DNA from: SIG440 sp045591035
GTDB taxonomy: Bacteria; Bacillota; Clostridia; Monoglobales; Monoglobaceae
Length of the DNA stretch: 44,982 nt
NCBI GenBank assembly: GCA_045591035.1
Contig: JAZNSG010000052.1
Span: forward strand, 1-44,982
Reading direction: 5' to 3'
The position numbers were made by a program, and so were the translations under genes. Numbering within the stretch: the stretch's first letter is position 1; each line of letters starts with the position of its first letter. This document shows, piece after piece, positions 1-8,118 of this stretch. Under the pieces are notes generated by a model. That model saw only the letters and a program-made list of their open reading frames with translations, did not search any database and was not told the DNA's origin.

Positions 1-531
1 CTTGCTATGGACCACTGGAATGTTACAGCTGATATTACAACATTAGGTAAAGGCTTTGGTAACGGTTTCCCTGTAACCTGTCTTGCAGTATCTAAAGACC
101 TTGCTCCTGCAATCGAAAAGATTTCAGCATCTTCAAGCTACGGTGGTAACCCAATGGCTTGTGCTGCTGCTCTTGAATCAATCAAGGTTATCGAAGAAGA
201 ACAGCTCAACGAGCGTTCAACTCACCTTGGTGAAATCATGCTCAAGAAGATGAAAGAAATGAAGGCTGCTCATCCCATTATCGGTGATGTTCGTGCTATT
301 GGTTGTCTCCAGGCTATCGAAATCGTTAAGGATCGCGATACAAAAGAACCATTTGCTGAAGCTGGTACAATGATTTACCAGAAGGCATTCAAGAAGGGTC
401 TTGCTTGGGTACCGTCAGGTCACATCCTTCGTATGTCACCTCCTATGATTCTTGATGACGAAGCTGCTCTTAAGGGTCTTGAAATCATCGAAGAGTCAAT
501 CGCAGAAACAGAAAAGCACTTCGGTTATTAA
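1..531 (+). CDS. class III aminotransferase (C-terminal part, cut by window edge)
   Basis: The reading frame is open at base 1, so the gene begins upstream of the window and only the last ~176 residues are visible. The stretch TTLGKGFGNGFP contains the lysine expected to form the Schiff base with pyridoxal phosphate in fold-type I, class III aminotransferases (4-aminobutyrate, acetylornithine and relatives). The SSSYGGNPMACAAAL segment and the C-terminal small domain also fit this family. Substrate cannot be decided. A hairpin terminator follows the stop, so it is probably transcribed apart from the next gene. Confidence 0.88.
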   Translation, partial: LAMDHWNVTADITTLGKGFGNGFPVTCLAVSKDLAPAIEKISASSSYGGNPMACAAALESIKVIEEEQLNERSTHLGEIMLKKMKEMKAAHPIIGDVRAIGCLQAIEIVKDRDTKEPFAEAGTMIYQKAFKKGLAWVPSGHILRMSPPMILDDEAALKGLEIIEESIAETEKHFGY

Positions 532-555
532 TCCGAGACTTTACTCAAAAACCAA

Positions 556-579
556 GGGGCTGTTGATTTCAACAGCCCC
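556..579 (+). terminator. hairpin terminator after the aminotransferase
   Basis: A perfect 10-bp stem GGGGCTGTTG / CAACAGCCCC with a 4-base loop lies 24 bases after the stop codon. The following tract (AAATTATTAT) is A/T rich but a weak U-run, so termination may be partial. Confidence 0.65.
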
Positions 580-624
580 AAATTATTATAAACCCTCTTG
601 AGGGTAATGAAAGGAAAAATAACT

Positions 625-1725
625 ATGAAAACTGTAAGATTTGGTCTTATCGGTTGTGGCCTTATGGCAAGAGAGTTTGCATCTGCTGCTGCTCGTTGGT
701 GCCACCTTACCGACGATATTCCCAGACCTGAGATAGTTGGTATTTGTTCTGTTGTTCCCAAGGAAATGGAATGGTTCCAGAAGAACTTCCCCGAAATTAA
801 ATACTCTGTTTCAGACTACAAAGAACTTTTGGACAAAGATGACATTGACGCAATCTATTGTGCTGTTCCCCACAATCTCCACGAGCAGTTCTACATTGAC
901 ATTATCAAAAGCGGCAAAGCACTTCTCGGTGAAAAACCCTTTGGTATTGACAAAAAAGCTAACGAAAACATAATGGCTGCCATTAAAGAAAATCCCGACA
1001 CCTTTGTTCGTTGCTGCAGCGAATTCCCCTATTATCCCGCTATGCAGACAATGATAAATTGGTACAACGAAGGCAAATTCGGCAAGGTTCTTGAAATACA
1101 TTGCGGTTTTAATCATTGCAGTGACATGGATGTGACCAAACCAATTAACTGGAAGCGTATGGTTAAATTCAATGGCGAATACGGTTGTCTTGGCGACCTT
1201 GGTATTCACACCCAGCACGTTCCCTTCCGTCTTGGTTTTAAACCCAAAACAGTAAGAGCTCATTTCAGCAACATCATTAAGGAACGTCCTGATGGCAAAG
1301 GCGGCACAGCAGTTTGTGACACCTTTGATAACTGCACAATCTTCTGTACCACTTTGAACAAAGATGGCGACGAAATTCCAATGACTCTTGAAACAAAGCG
1401 TATGGCTCCCGGTTCTACAAACCGTTGGTTCTTCGAAATCTATGGTACCGAATGCAGTGCGAAATTCTCCTCAGACGATGCAAATGCTTTCCATTACACA
1501 TCATCATGGGGAAAAGAGCAGTCCTGGAACCGTATTATCATCGGTTACAAGCCCATGCTCCCCACTATCACCGGTCCTATCTTTGAATTTGGATTTACTG
1601 ATGCTATTCAGCAGCAAATTGCGGCATTTATGCTTGAGTACTCAGGTGTTAAAGTTCCCTTTGGTCTTTTCACTCCTGAAGAAACAGTTCTTTCACACAC
1701 TCTGGCTACAGCTGCTCTTAAGTGA
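625..1725 (+). CDS. Gfo/Idh/MocA family NAD(P)-dependent oxidoreductase
   Basis: 366 residues. The N-terminus has the Rossmann dinucleotide motif FGLIGCGLMA, and GEKPFGID matches the conserved EKP motif of the Gfo/Idh/MocA family, which oxidises or reduces sugars, inositols and related compounds. The C-terminal half is the alpha/beta substrate domain. The ATG at 625 is chosen because AAAGGA at 610-615 sits 9 bases upstream; the longer frame from 598 lacks such a site. The substrate is unknown. After the TGA stop the same frame stays open for ten more codons (FYNKTVEVID) before a TAA, see findings. Confidence 0.88.
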   Translation: MKTVRFGLIGCGLMAREFASAAARWCHLTDDIPRPEIVGICSVVPKEMEWFQKNFPEIKYSVSDYKELLDKDDIDAIYCAVPHNLHEQFYIDIIKSGKALLGEKPFGIDKKANENIMAAIKENPDTFVRCCSEFPYYPAMQTMINWYNEGKFGKVLEIHCGFNHCSDMDVTKPINWKRMVKFNGEYGCLGDLGIHTQHVPFRLGFKPKTVRAHFSNIIKERPDGKGGTAVCDTFDNCTIFCTTLNKDGDEIPMTLETKRMAPGSTNRWFFEIYGTECSAKFSSDDANAFHYTSSWGKEQSWNRIIIGYKPMLPTITGPIFEFGFTDAIQQQIAAFMLEYSGVKVPFGLFTPEETVLSHTLATAALK

Positions 1726-1768
1726 TTCTACAACAAAACTGTTGAAGTTATTGACTAATTATAAAAAC

Positions 1769-1804
1769 AAAACAGGCTGTGGGCGATGCCCACATCCTGT
1801 TTTT
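1769..1804 (+). terminator. intrinsic terminator after the Gfo/Idh gene
   Basis: Two-part stem: AAAACAGG pairs with CCTGTTTT and, inside it, TGTGGGC pairs with GCCCACA around a GAT loop. It ends in a T run. The A run on the 5' side means it could also work for the minus-strand XRE gene. Confidence 0.85.
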
Positions 1805-1883
1805 AATTTCACTGGTAATTATCCTTACGCTTTATCTGTATTACCGCAGTTCCTCTTTCAAAGTTATCAACATAAAGAACAAA

Positions 1884-2120
1884 TCATATTATTTCTTGCT
1901 CCAATGAATCAAACTCAGACGTAGAAAAAAACTCGCCCAATGTCATATTAAGTCCATCACAAATAATTTTAATGTTTCTTATGGTTGGATTTTTGCTTCT
2001 TCCGTAAAGTATAGCTTTTAATGATGACGGAGGCATACCACAACGTTCTGCAAGGCCATTCACAGTAAGTTTATTTTCCTCACATAATCCTAAAATGCGA
2101 TTTTTAATTGCTGTTATCAT
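1884..2120 (-). CDS. small XRE-family helix-turn-helix repressor
   Basis: 78 residues, almost entirely one Cro/C1-type DNA-binding domain: helices around ILGLCEENKLTVNGLAERCG, the recognition segment PPSSLKAILYGRS, then NPTIRNIKIICDGLNMTLGEFF, a sequence style common in Bacillota XRE proteins. GGGTGA lies just upstream of the ATG. The gene is divergent from a promoter containing two identical 15-bp operator-like repeats (2162-2197), so it most likely controls that promoter and perhaps its own. No sensor domain is visible. Confidence 0.85.
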   Translation of the reverse strand: MITAIKNRILGLCEENKLTVNGLAERCGMPPSSLKAILYGRSKNPTIRNIKIICDGLNMTLGEFFSTSEFDSLEQEII

Positions 2121-2155
2121 TTTTTATCACCCAAGACAATTATACCCAACAGCAA

Positions 2156-2184
2156 TTGACAATATAGGCAATATATGATACTAT
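2156..2184 (+). promoter_or_regulatory. promoter driving the micro-ORFs
   Basis: TTGACA at 2156-2161, a 17-base spacer, then TACTAT at 2179-2184: a near-consensus vegetative promoter. The first operator copy fills the spacer and the second starts at the -10, so a bound repressor would block RNA polymerase. Confidence 0.75.
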
Positions 2185-2205
2185 ATAGGCAATATATCGC
2201 CTATA
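2162..2205 (+). promoter_or_regulatory. tandem operator pair for an XRE regulator
   Basis: The 15-base sequence ATATAGGCAATATAT occurs at 2162-2176 and again at 2183-2197. The offset is 21 bp, about two helical turns. The second copy also forms an inverted repeat, TATAGGC (2184-2190) with GCCTATA (2199-2205). The adjacent XRE gene is the obvious candidate binder. Confidence 0.7.
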
Positions 2206-2219
2206 AGGAGAACTACATA

Positions 2220-2309
2220 ATGAAAACTAAAATTTCTAAACTTTATCTTATGTGTGGAAAATTAAACTTATATGTGCTCAATTGTAAAATTAAAATGACA
2301 TGGTTTTAA
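2220..2309 (+). CDS. 29-residue micro-ORF under the twin-operator promoter
   Basis: The ATG at 2220 follows a strong AAGGAG (2204-2209) with 10 bases between. The product is basic and moderately hydrophobic: it starts MKTKISKLYLMCGKLNLYVL, ends NCKIKMTWF and has two cysteines. It is not recognised. Good promoter, ribosome site and following terminator argue that something here is translated, but coding cannot be proved at this length. Confidence 0.5.
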   Translation: MKTKISKLYLMCGKLNLYVLNCKIKMTWF

Positions 2310-2371
2310 AAGAGCTCGAAAACATAAAGAAACTACTTAATGAAATCATAAATGATTTTACTTCTTGCTGA
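2300..2371 (+). CDS. 23-residue micro-ORF overlapping the previous one
   Basis: The ATG at 2300 overlaps the end of the 29-residue ORF by 10 bases in another frame. The product is an amphipathic, Leu/Ile/Lys-rich helix-like peptide (MVLKELENIKKLLNEIINDF) ending TSC. There is no ribosome site of its own, so translation would depend on coupling. The transcript ends at the terminator right after it. Function unknown. Confidence 0.35.
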   Translation: MVLKELENIKKLLNEIINDFTSC

Positions 2372-2389
2372 ATATCACTACAGCAAACA

Positions 2390-2431
2390 CAGCACAGCAT
2401 TCCTTTCGGAAGCTGTGCTGCATTGTTTTTT
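2390..2431 (+). terminator. intrinsic terminator of the micro-ORF transcript
   Basis: CAGCACAGC pairs with GCTGTGCTG, continued inside by TTCC/GGAA around a TTTC loop, followed by TTGTTTTTT. It lies between convergent transcripts (micro-ORFs and the EF-G paralogue). Confidence 0.88.
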
Positions 2432-2442
2432 ATAAAGCGTCT

Positions 2443-4506
2443 TTATTTTTCCTTGCTTTCGGCAACAATCTTATCAACTATGTTCGAGGGAGCATCCTGA
2501 TATCTTACGAATTCGAATTCATAGCTTCCCTTTGCCTGGGTCATTGAACGCAGGTCTGATGAATAAGAATGCATCTCAGCCATAGGAATTTCGCCCTCAA
2601 TAAGGGTAATTCCGTCGCCTTGAGGAGTCATACCAAGCATCTGTCCGCGGCGTTTGTTTATATCACCGATAATATCACCGGTATAGCTGTCGGGAACATA
2701 AGTCTTAAGGTGACCAATTGGTTCCAGAAGAACAGGACTTGCCTGTTCCATACCAGTTTTGAAAGCAAGTGACGCTGCTGTTTTAAATGCCATTTCGGAA
2801 GAATCAACCGGATGGTAAGAACCGTCAACCAATGTAGCCTTAAGACCTACCATGGGATATCCCGCAAGAACACCTTGCTTCATGCTTTCCTGAAGTCCCT
2901 TTTCAACAGCAGGGAAGTAGTTTTTCGGAACACTTCCGCCAAATATCTTTTCTTCAAACAGCAACCCATCATCATGGGGCTCAAATTCAATCCAAACATG
3001 TCCATACTGTCCATGGCCACCTGATTGCTTTTTGTGTTTTCCTTCAACCTTAACCGCTTTTCTTATAGCTTCGCGGTAGGCAACCTTAGGCTCAGTCAAT
3101 GAAACCTCAACGCCAAATTTATTTTTAAGCTTGTTAACAAGAATATCAATATGCTGCTCACCCATACCTTTAATAATCATTTGACGGGTTTCAGTATTGT
3201 TCTCAACAGCAAAGGTTTTGTCTTCGTCCATAAGTTTGTTGAAGCCTTGGCTTATCTTATCTTCGTCACCTTTTGCCTTTGGAACTATAGCCATGGAAGT
3301 ATTGGGTTTGAAGAAATTAATTCCGTCAATAACTATTCTGTCACTTATACTACAGAGTGTATCACCTGTATTTGTTGATGCAAGTTTCGCAACCGCACCA
3401 ATATCACCTGCATTAAGCTTCTCAACTTCTATCTGCTTTTTACCTACAACTGCATAAATCTTTCCAATTCTTTCGTTTGAGCCGGAATTTGTATTGTATA
3501 CAGTAGTATCAGGAGTCATTATGCCTGAATATACTTTGAAATATGAAAGTTTGCCCACATACGGGTCAGCAACTGTTTTGAATACCAAAGCCGCCAAGGG
3601 GTCATCAACCGAAACCTTGCGTCGTGCATCACTTCCGTCCTCTTTCTTTGCAATAAAGAATTCCTCCGAAGAATCAGGAGCAGGGAAATATGCATTAATT
3701 GCATTAAGCAAAGAAGAAATACCAAGTCCGTTATTTGCACTTCCGCAAAGAACAGGAACAATCTCACCCGCCGAAACACCATTTCTGAGAGCCTCATATG
3801 TTTCAGCAAGAGTAAAGCTTTCTCCCGCAAAATATCTCTCCATAAGTTCCTCTGAACTTTCAGCAACAGCCTCGTTTATCATTTCACGAACAGGAGCTAT
3901 ATCATCTTCCATTCCATCAGGAATAGGTGCTGTTACAGTTCTGTCGCCCTCGTACTTTCTTGCTTCACCTTCAACAACATTTACAAAGCCCGTTATCACT
4001 TCACCGGTTCTGATTGGAACCTGAAGGGGCGCGATTTTCTTTCCGTACTTTTCTCGCAGTTGGTCCAAAACTCCGTAATAATTGACTCTTTCGTCATCTA
4101 CCTTGTTGATGAAAATCATTTTCGGGATACCGGCTTCGTCAGCATATTTCCAAGCCTTCTCGGCACCTACCGTGAGTCCTGATTTTCCGCTTAGCACAAT
4201 GATTGCGGCATCAGCAACCTTGACGCTCTGCTGCACCTCCCCCACAAAGTCAAAAAATCCGGGGGTATCTATAATATTAAACTTAGTACCGCTCCAATCA
4301 CAAGTTGCAACAGCTGCACTTATCGAAAATTTTCTTTTTATTTCTTCGGGATCAAAGTCCATAACAGTGTTTCCGTCCTGGGTCTTACCCATTCTTTCAA
4401 CGGAACCGGCAGTATACAGCATTGCCTCTGCCAAAGATGTCTTTCCCGAGTTTCCATGTCCTAACAGACAAAAGTTTTTAATTTTAGATGTTTCATACAG
4501 TTTCAA
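2443..4506 (-). CDS. EF-G paralogue (translational GTPase, FusA-like)
   Basis: 687 residues, normal length for elongation factor G. The GTPase domain shows GHGNSGKT (16-23), DTPG (80-83) and NKVD (134-137), followed by EF-G domains II-V. The N-terminus (KLYETSKIKNFCLLGHGNSGKT) differs from canonical EF-G (AHIDAGKT) and fits the bacterial EF-G-like paralogue group, whose cellular role is not settled. The TTG at 4506 is chosen because GGAGGG lies 7 bases upstream; the longer frame would start inside that site. It has its own promoter and a leader of about 100 bases with a perfect hairpin. Confidence 0.85.
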   Translation of the reverse strand: MKLYETSKIKNFCLLGHGNSGKTSLAEAMLYTAGSVERMGKTQDGNTVMDFDPEEIKRKFSISAAVATCDWSGTKFNIIDTPGFFDFVGEVQQSVKVADAAIIVLSGKSGLTVGAEKAWKYADEAGIPKMIFINKVDDERVNYYGVLDQLREKYGKKIAPLQVPIRTGEVITGFVNVVEGEARKYEGDRTVTAPIPDGMEDDIAPVREMINEAVAESSEELMERYFAGESFTLAETYEALRNGVSAGEIVPVLCGSANNGLGISSLLNAINAYFPAPDSSEEFFIAKKEDGSDARRKVSVDDPLAALVFKTVADPYVGKLSYFKVYSGIMTPDTTVYNTNSGSNERIGKIYAVVGKKQIEVEKLNAGDIGAVAKLASTNTGDTLCSISDRIVIDGINFFKPNTSMAIVPKAKGDEDKISQGFNKLMDEDKTFAVENNTETRQMIIKGMGEQHIDILVNKLKNKFGVEVSLTEPKVAYREAIRKAVKVEGKHKKQSGGHGQYGHVWIEFEPHDDGLLFEEKIFGGSVPKNYFPAVEKGLQESMKQGVLAGYPMVGLKATLVDGSYHPVDSSEMAFKTAASLAFKTGMEQASPVLLEPIGHLKTYVPDSYTGDIIGDINKRRGQMLGMTPQGDGITLIEGEIPMAEMHSYSSDLRSMTQAKGSYEFEFVRYQDAPSNIVDKIVAESKEK

Positions 4507-4537
4507 GTTACAACCCTCCAATGTGATATAGTTCGTT

Positions 4538-4556
4538 TCAGTGCATCGTGCACTGA
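4538..4556 (-). promoter_or_regulatory. perfect dyad in the EF-G paralogue leader
   Basis: TCAGTGCATCGTGCACTGA is an 8-bp perfect inverted repeat around a 3-base centre, about 30 bases upstream of the start codon inside the leader. It has no U-run, so it is an RNA stem or an operator rather than a terminator. Confidence 0.55.
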
Positions 4557-4615
4557 CTTTTAACAGTCTATGCCTAAAGACTTTGCTGTATTCAAAGCCT
4601 TTAAACTATACTTAA

Positions 4616-4644
4616 ATTATACAACATCAGCTTAAAATTTTCAA
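4616..4644 (-). promoter_or_regulatory. promoter of the EF-G paralogue
   Basis: Reading the minus strand: TTGAAA (4644-4639), 17-base spacer, TATAAT (4621-4616). Confidence 0.65.
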
Positions 4645-4726
4645 CCAAAAACCATACAATATTTTTTAATATTTTTGTGCAATACCAACAAATATTTAGT
4701 TTCTTACTTTTCTCTTAAGCAACACA

Positions 4727-4757
4727 AAAAACGGCTTCCGCTTTGGAAGCCGTTTTT
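4727..4757 (-). terminator. intrinsic terminator of ileS
   Basis: A 13-bp stem, AAAAACGGCTTCC with GGAAGCCGTTTTT, with a 5-base loop, lies 14 bases after the ileS stop. The A and T runs on both sides make it able to work in both directions. Confidence 0.9.
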
Positions 4758-4770
4758 AATAAATCGGGAT

Positions 4771-7700
4771 TTACGCTTTCACTATTGAAATTTTAACTTT
4801 TTCACCGTTAATATTCCAATCCTTTGCATTGTCAGCAACGTCCTTGTCAAATGAAACCGCCAGGGTCTGAGCAGAAATCTCATCAATGTTGGTCTTAATA
4901 ATTCCGTCAATCTTGTCACTTCCGCTGCAGCTTACCTTGATGTTGTCCTGAACCTCAAAACCGCTGTCCTTACGCATTGTCTGAATTTTGCTGATGATTT
5001 CTCTCACAAAACCCTCTTCAATAAGCTCATCGGTTAAGTTTGTATCAAGAACAACAGTATATATTCCGTCACTGTCCGAAACAAATCCGTCTTTTTGAAG
5101 AGTTTCTACCAGTACATCATCAATGCCAAATTCCACATCAGTGCCTTCAACTGTCAGCTTAACCATTTCGCCACGGTTCAGGGTTGCCATAACCTCGCTG
5201 CCCGCCATCTTGTTTACTTCCTCAAAGATAGCCCTTACAATCTTCCCGTATTTGGGTCCCATAGTTTTAAGCTGTGGCTTAAAGTTATAGCTTATAAACG
5301 AACTTGCATCGTCGGTTATCTCTATTTCCTTAACATTAAGCTCGTCAAGAATGATATTCTTATAAACCTCATCAATATCGGTCTTTGTCTGCACATAGAT
5401 TTTTGCAATGGGCTGTCTGTTCTTTGTGTTTGCTGCATTTCGACATGCACGTCCAAGAATTACAATCTTTCTTGCCGCATCCATCTCTTCTTCAATTTCC
5501 GCAAAATCAAACGCCGGGTTTGCCTTGGGGAAGTCACACAGATGAATGCTTTCAGGAGCATTCTTATCTACATTGAGAACAAGATTGCGATAAATCATTT
5601 CGGTCATAAACGGAATAAACGGAGCACAAACTTTTGAGAACTCGGTAAGTACAGTATAAAGTGTCATATATGCACAAACCTTATCCTCTGTGAGTTCACT
5701 TGCCCAGAATCTTTCTCTGCTGCGACGAACATACCAGTTTGAAAGTTCATCAGTGAATTCCTGAATAATTCTTGTAGCTTCAGTTATTTTGTAGTTCGCA
5801 AGATATTCGTCAACCGCCTTGATTACGCCATTCAGTTTCGACAAAATCCATTTGTCAAGAAGAGTGAGCTTTGAAACGTCAAGCTTATGCTCGGTTGGGT
5901 TAAACTTGTCAATATCCGCATAAAGCACATAGAATGCATAAGTGTTCCAAAGTGTTCCGAGGAACTTTCTCTGGGACTCTGAAACTGCCTCGTCATGGAA
6001 ACGGTTAGGAAGCCACGGTGCACTGTTAGAATAGAAATACCATCTTACCGCATCAGAGCCCTGCTTATTGAGGACATCCCACGGGTTAACAACATTTCCT
6101 ATATGCTTGGACATCTTGCGTCCGTCTCTGTCCTGAACATGTCCAAGAACAATAACATTCTTGTAAGGTGATTTATCAAACAGAAGTGTTGAAATCGCAA
6201 TGAGGGTATAGAACCAACCTCTTGTCTGGTCAATCGCCTCACTTATGAAGTCAGCAGGGAAGTTCTGCTCAAACATCTCCTTGTTTTCAAAGGGATAATG
6301 CCACTGTGCAAAAGGCATAGAGCCTGAGTCAAACCAACAGTCAATAACATCAGAAACTCTCTTCATATTGCCGCCGCACTTTTCGCACTTAAGGTATACA
6401 TTATCAACATAGGGCTTGTGAAGCTCGATATCTTCAGGCACATCAATACCCTTGGCTTTCAGTTCCTCAATTGAGCCTATACATTCGTGATGACCACATT
6501 CACACTGCCAGATAGGAAGTGGTGTTCCCCAGTATCTTGAACGGGAAAGGCCCCAGTCAATTACGTTTTCAAGGAAGTTACCAAATCTGCCGTGCTTAAT
6601 GTTGTCGGGCATCCAGTTTACAGTCTCGTTGTTTGCAAGAAGTCTGTCGCGAACAGCTGACATTTTGATGAACCATGTATCACATGCATAGTAAAGAAGA
6701 GGTGTGTCACATCTCCAGCAGAAGGGATAGCTGTGTTCGAATTCAATAACCTCAAAAAGCTGTCCTCTGTCACGAAGGTCACGGATAACCAGCTTATCTA
6801 CATCCTTTACGAACATACCCTTCCAGGGTTCAACTGCATCAACAAACTTACCCTGAGGATTAACCAGGTTAACAAAAGGCAAATCATTCTCCTTGCCGAC
6901 TCTCGAGTCGTCTTCACCAAAAGCGGGTGCGATATGAACGATACCTGTACCGTCGCTCATTGTAACATAATTATCGGCAACAACAAAATATGCTTTTTTA
7001 TCAACAGTTGCATAACTGAAAAGCGGCTCGTATTCAAGGCCGCAAAGGTCTGTACCGATATACTTTTCAACAACCTCGTATTCAGTCTTGATAACTGTAT
7101 CAAGAAGTGCCTCGGCAAGAATATACTTTTCTTCCCCGCACTTGATTTTAACATATGTTTCATGAGGATTAACGCAAAGAGCCACATTGGACGGAAGTGT
7201 CCAGGGTGTCGTTGTCCAGGCAAGAATATATTCATTAGTCTCGCCTTTAACAATGAACTTTGCAATAAGAGAATTTTCTTTTACATCCTTATAGCCCTGT
7301 GCAACCTCGTGGCTTGAAAGCGTGGTGCCACAACGGGGACAATATGGCATAATCTTGTGTCCCTTGTAGAGAAGTTTTTTGACCCAGATAGACTTAAGTG
7401 CCCACCGAACGGACGCAATGTAGTCGTTGTGATAAGTAACATAAGGATTTTCCATGTCTGCCCAATAGCCGACACGGTCACTCATTTCCTCCCATTCGCT
7501 CTGGTAAGTGAAAACACTGTCCTTACATTTTTTAACAAAGTCCTCAATGCCATAGTTTTCAATCTGAGGTTTTCCGCTTATACCAAGCTGTTTTTCAACC
7601 TCAAGCTCAACAGGAAGGCCATGGGTATCCCAACCTGCCTTTCTTTGAACACTGTAGCCTTTCATCGTGCGATAACGAGGAACAAGGTCCTTGATTACAC

Positions 7701-7884
7701 GAGTCAGAACGTGTCCGATATGAGGCTTTCCGTTTGCAGTGGGGGGACCATCAAAAAATGTGTAAATTTCTCCACCTTCGCGATTTTTTATACTCTTTTT
7801 AAATATATCGTTCTTCTTCCAGAATTCAACGACTTCTTTTTCTCTGTCCACAAAGGACAAATCGGTTGACACCTTATCGTACAT
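4771..7884 (-). CDS. ileS: isoleucyl-tRNA synthetase
   Basis: 1037 residues; charges tRNA-Ile with isoleucine in the cytoplasm. The class I signature HIGH is at 55-58 (GPPTANGKPHIGHVL) and the second signature reads KMSKH at 590-594 (GRKMSKHIGN). A long CP1 editing domain lies between, then the anticodon-binding domain and a C-terminal extension. The length, KMSKH form and N-terminus (DLSFVDREKEVVEFWKKNDIF) fit the longer eukaryote-like IleS clade, often linked with mupirocin insensitivity. The ATG at 7884 is preceded by AGGAGG 7 bases away; the longer frame has no such site. No T-box leader fits in the short upstream gap. Confidence 0.96.
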   Translation of the reverse strand: MYDKVSTDLSFVDREKEVVEFWKKNDIFKKSIKNREGGEIYTFFDGPPTANGKPHIGHVLTRVIKDLVPRYRTMKGYSVQRKAGWDTHGLPVELEVEKQLGISGKPQIENYGIEDFVKKCKDSVFTYQSEWEEMSDRVGYWADMENPYVTYHNDYIASVRWALKSIWVKKLLYKGHKIMPYCPRCGTTLSSHEVAQGYKDVKENSLIAKFIVKGETNEYILAWTTTPWTLPSNVALCVNPHETYVKIKCGEEKYILAEALLDTVIKTEYEVVEKYIGTDLCGLEYEPLFSYATVDKKAYFVVADNYVTMSDGTGIVHIAPAFGEDDSRVGKENDLPFVNLVNPQGKFVDAVEPWKGMFVKDVDKLVIRDLRDRGQLFEVIEFEHSYPFCWRCDTPLLYYACDTWFIKMSAVRDRLLANNETVNWMPDNIKHGRFGNFLENVIDWGLSRSRYWGTPLPIWQCECGHHECIGSIEELKAKGIDVPEDIELHKPYVDNVYLKCEKCGGNMKRVSDVIDCWFDSGSMPFAQWHYPFENKEMFEQNFPADFISEAIDQTRGWFYTLIAISTLLFDKSPYKNVIVLGHVQDRDGRKMSKHIGNVVNPWDVLNKQGSDAVRWYFYSNSAPWLPNRFHDEAVSESQRKFLGTLWNTYAFYVLYADIDKFNPTEHKLDVSKLTLLDKWILSKLNGVIKAVDEYLANYKITEATRIIQEFTDELSNWYVRRSRERFWASELTEDKVCAYMTLYTVLTEFSKVCAPFIPFMTEMIYRNLVLNVDKNAPESIHLCDFPKANPAFDFAEIEEEMDAARKIVILGRACRNAANTKNRQPIAKIYVQTKTDIDEVYKNIILDELNVKEIEITDDASSFISYNFKPQLKTMGPKYGKIVRAIFEEVNKMAGSEVMATLNRGEMVKLTVEGTDVEFGIDDVLVETLQKDGFVSDSDGIYTVVLDTNLTDELIEEGFVREIISKIQTMRKDSGFEVQDNIKVSCSGSDKIDGIIKTNIDEISAQTLAVSFDKDVADNAKDWNINGEKVKISIVKA

Positions 7885-8028
7885 TTTAGAACCTCCTGTG
7901 TATTCTGAAATATGTATCATTGCATAGTTATACCTTTCTATTTTACAGGAAATTTTATCATTTGTAAAGTAATTTATTAAAATTCCTTGAATTTTTCGTA
8001 ACTTTTATATCTATTCTTTAAAAAATTA

Positions 8029-8057
8029 TTGAATTCGCTCTTATTTTGTGGTATACT
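8029..8057 (+). promoter_or_regulatory. promoter of the clpE-like gene
   Basis: TTGAAT (8029-8034), 17-base spacer, TATACT (8052-8057). No CtsR direct repeat and no CIRCE element is visible near it. It also shows that coding cannot start at 8029. Confidence 0.65.
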
Positions 8058-8118
8058 TTGTTTTTGTACTATAGAAATTAAAGGCTTTTTGCCTGTGAAA
8101 TATGTTCGGAGGTCAGCT

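Noticed and set aside
811..1263. 150-residue minus-strand frame inside the oxidoreductase gene, and similar long antisense frames elsewhere
   Set aside because: They lie wholly within well-supported genes, lack ribosome sites and have no recognisable domains.
1723..1758. Genome-wide reassignment of TGA
   Set aside because: TGA ends several clear genes in the window (XRE gene, MATE gene, several phage genes), so it is a stop here.
7885..8118. Possible T-box riboswitch in front of ileS
   Set aside because: The gap is too short once clpE's promoter is placed, and no AGGGTGGNACCGCG-like antiterminator sequence is visible on the minus strand.
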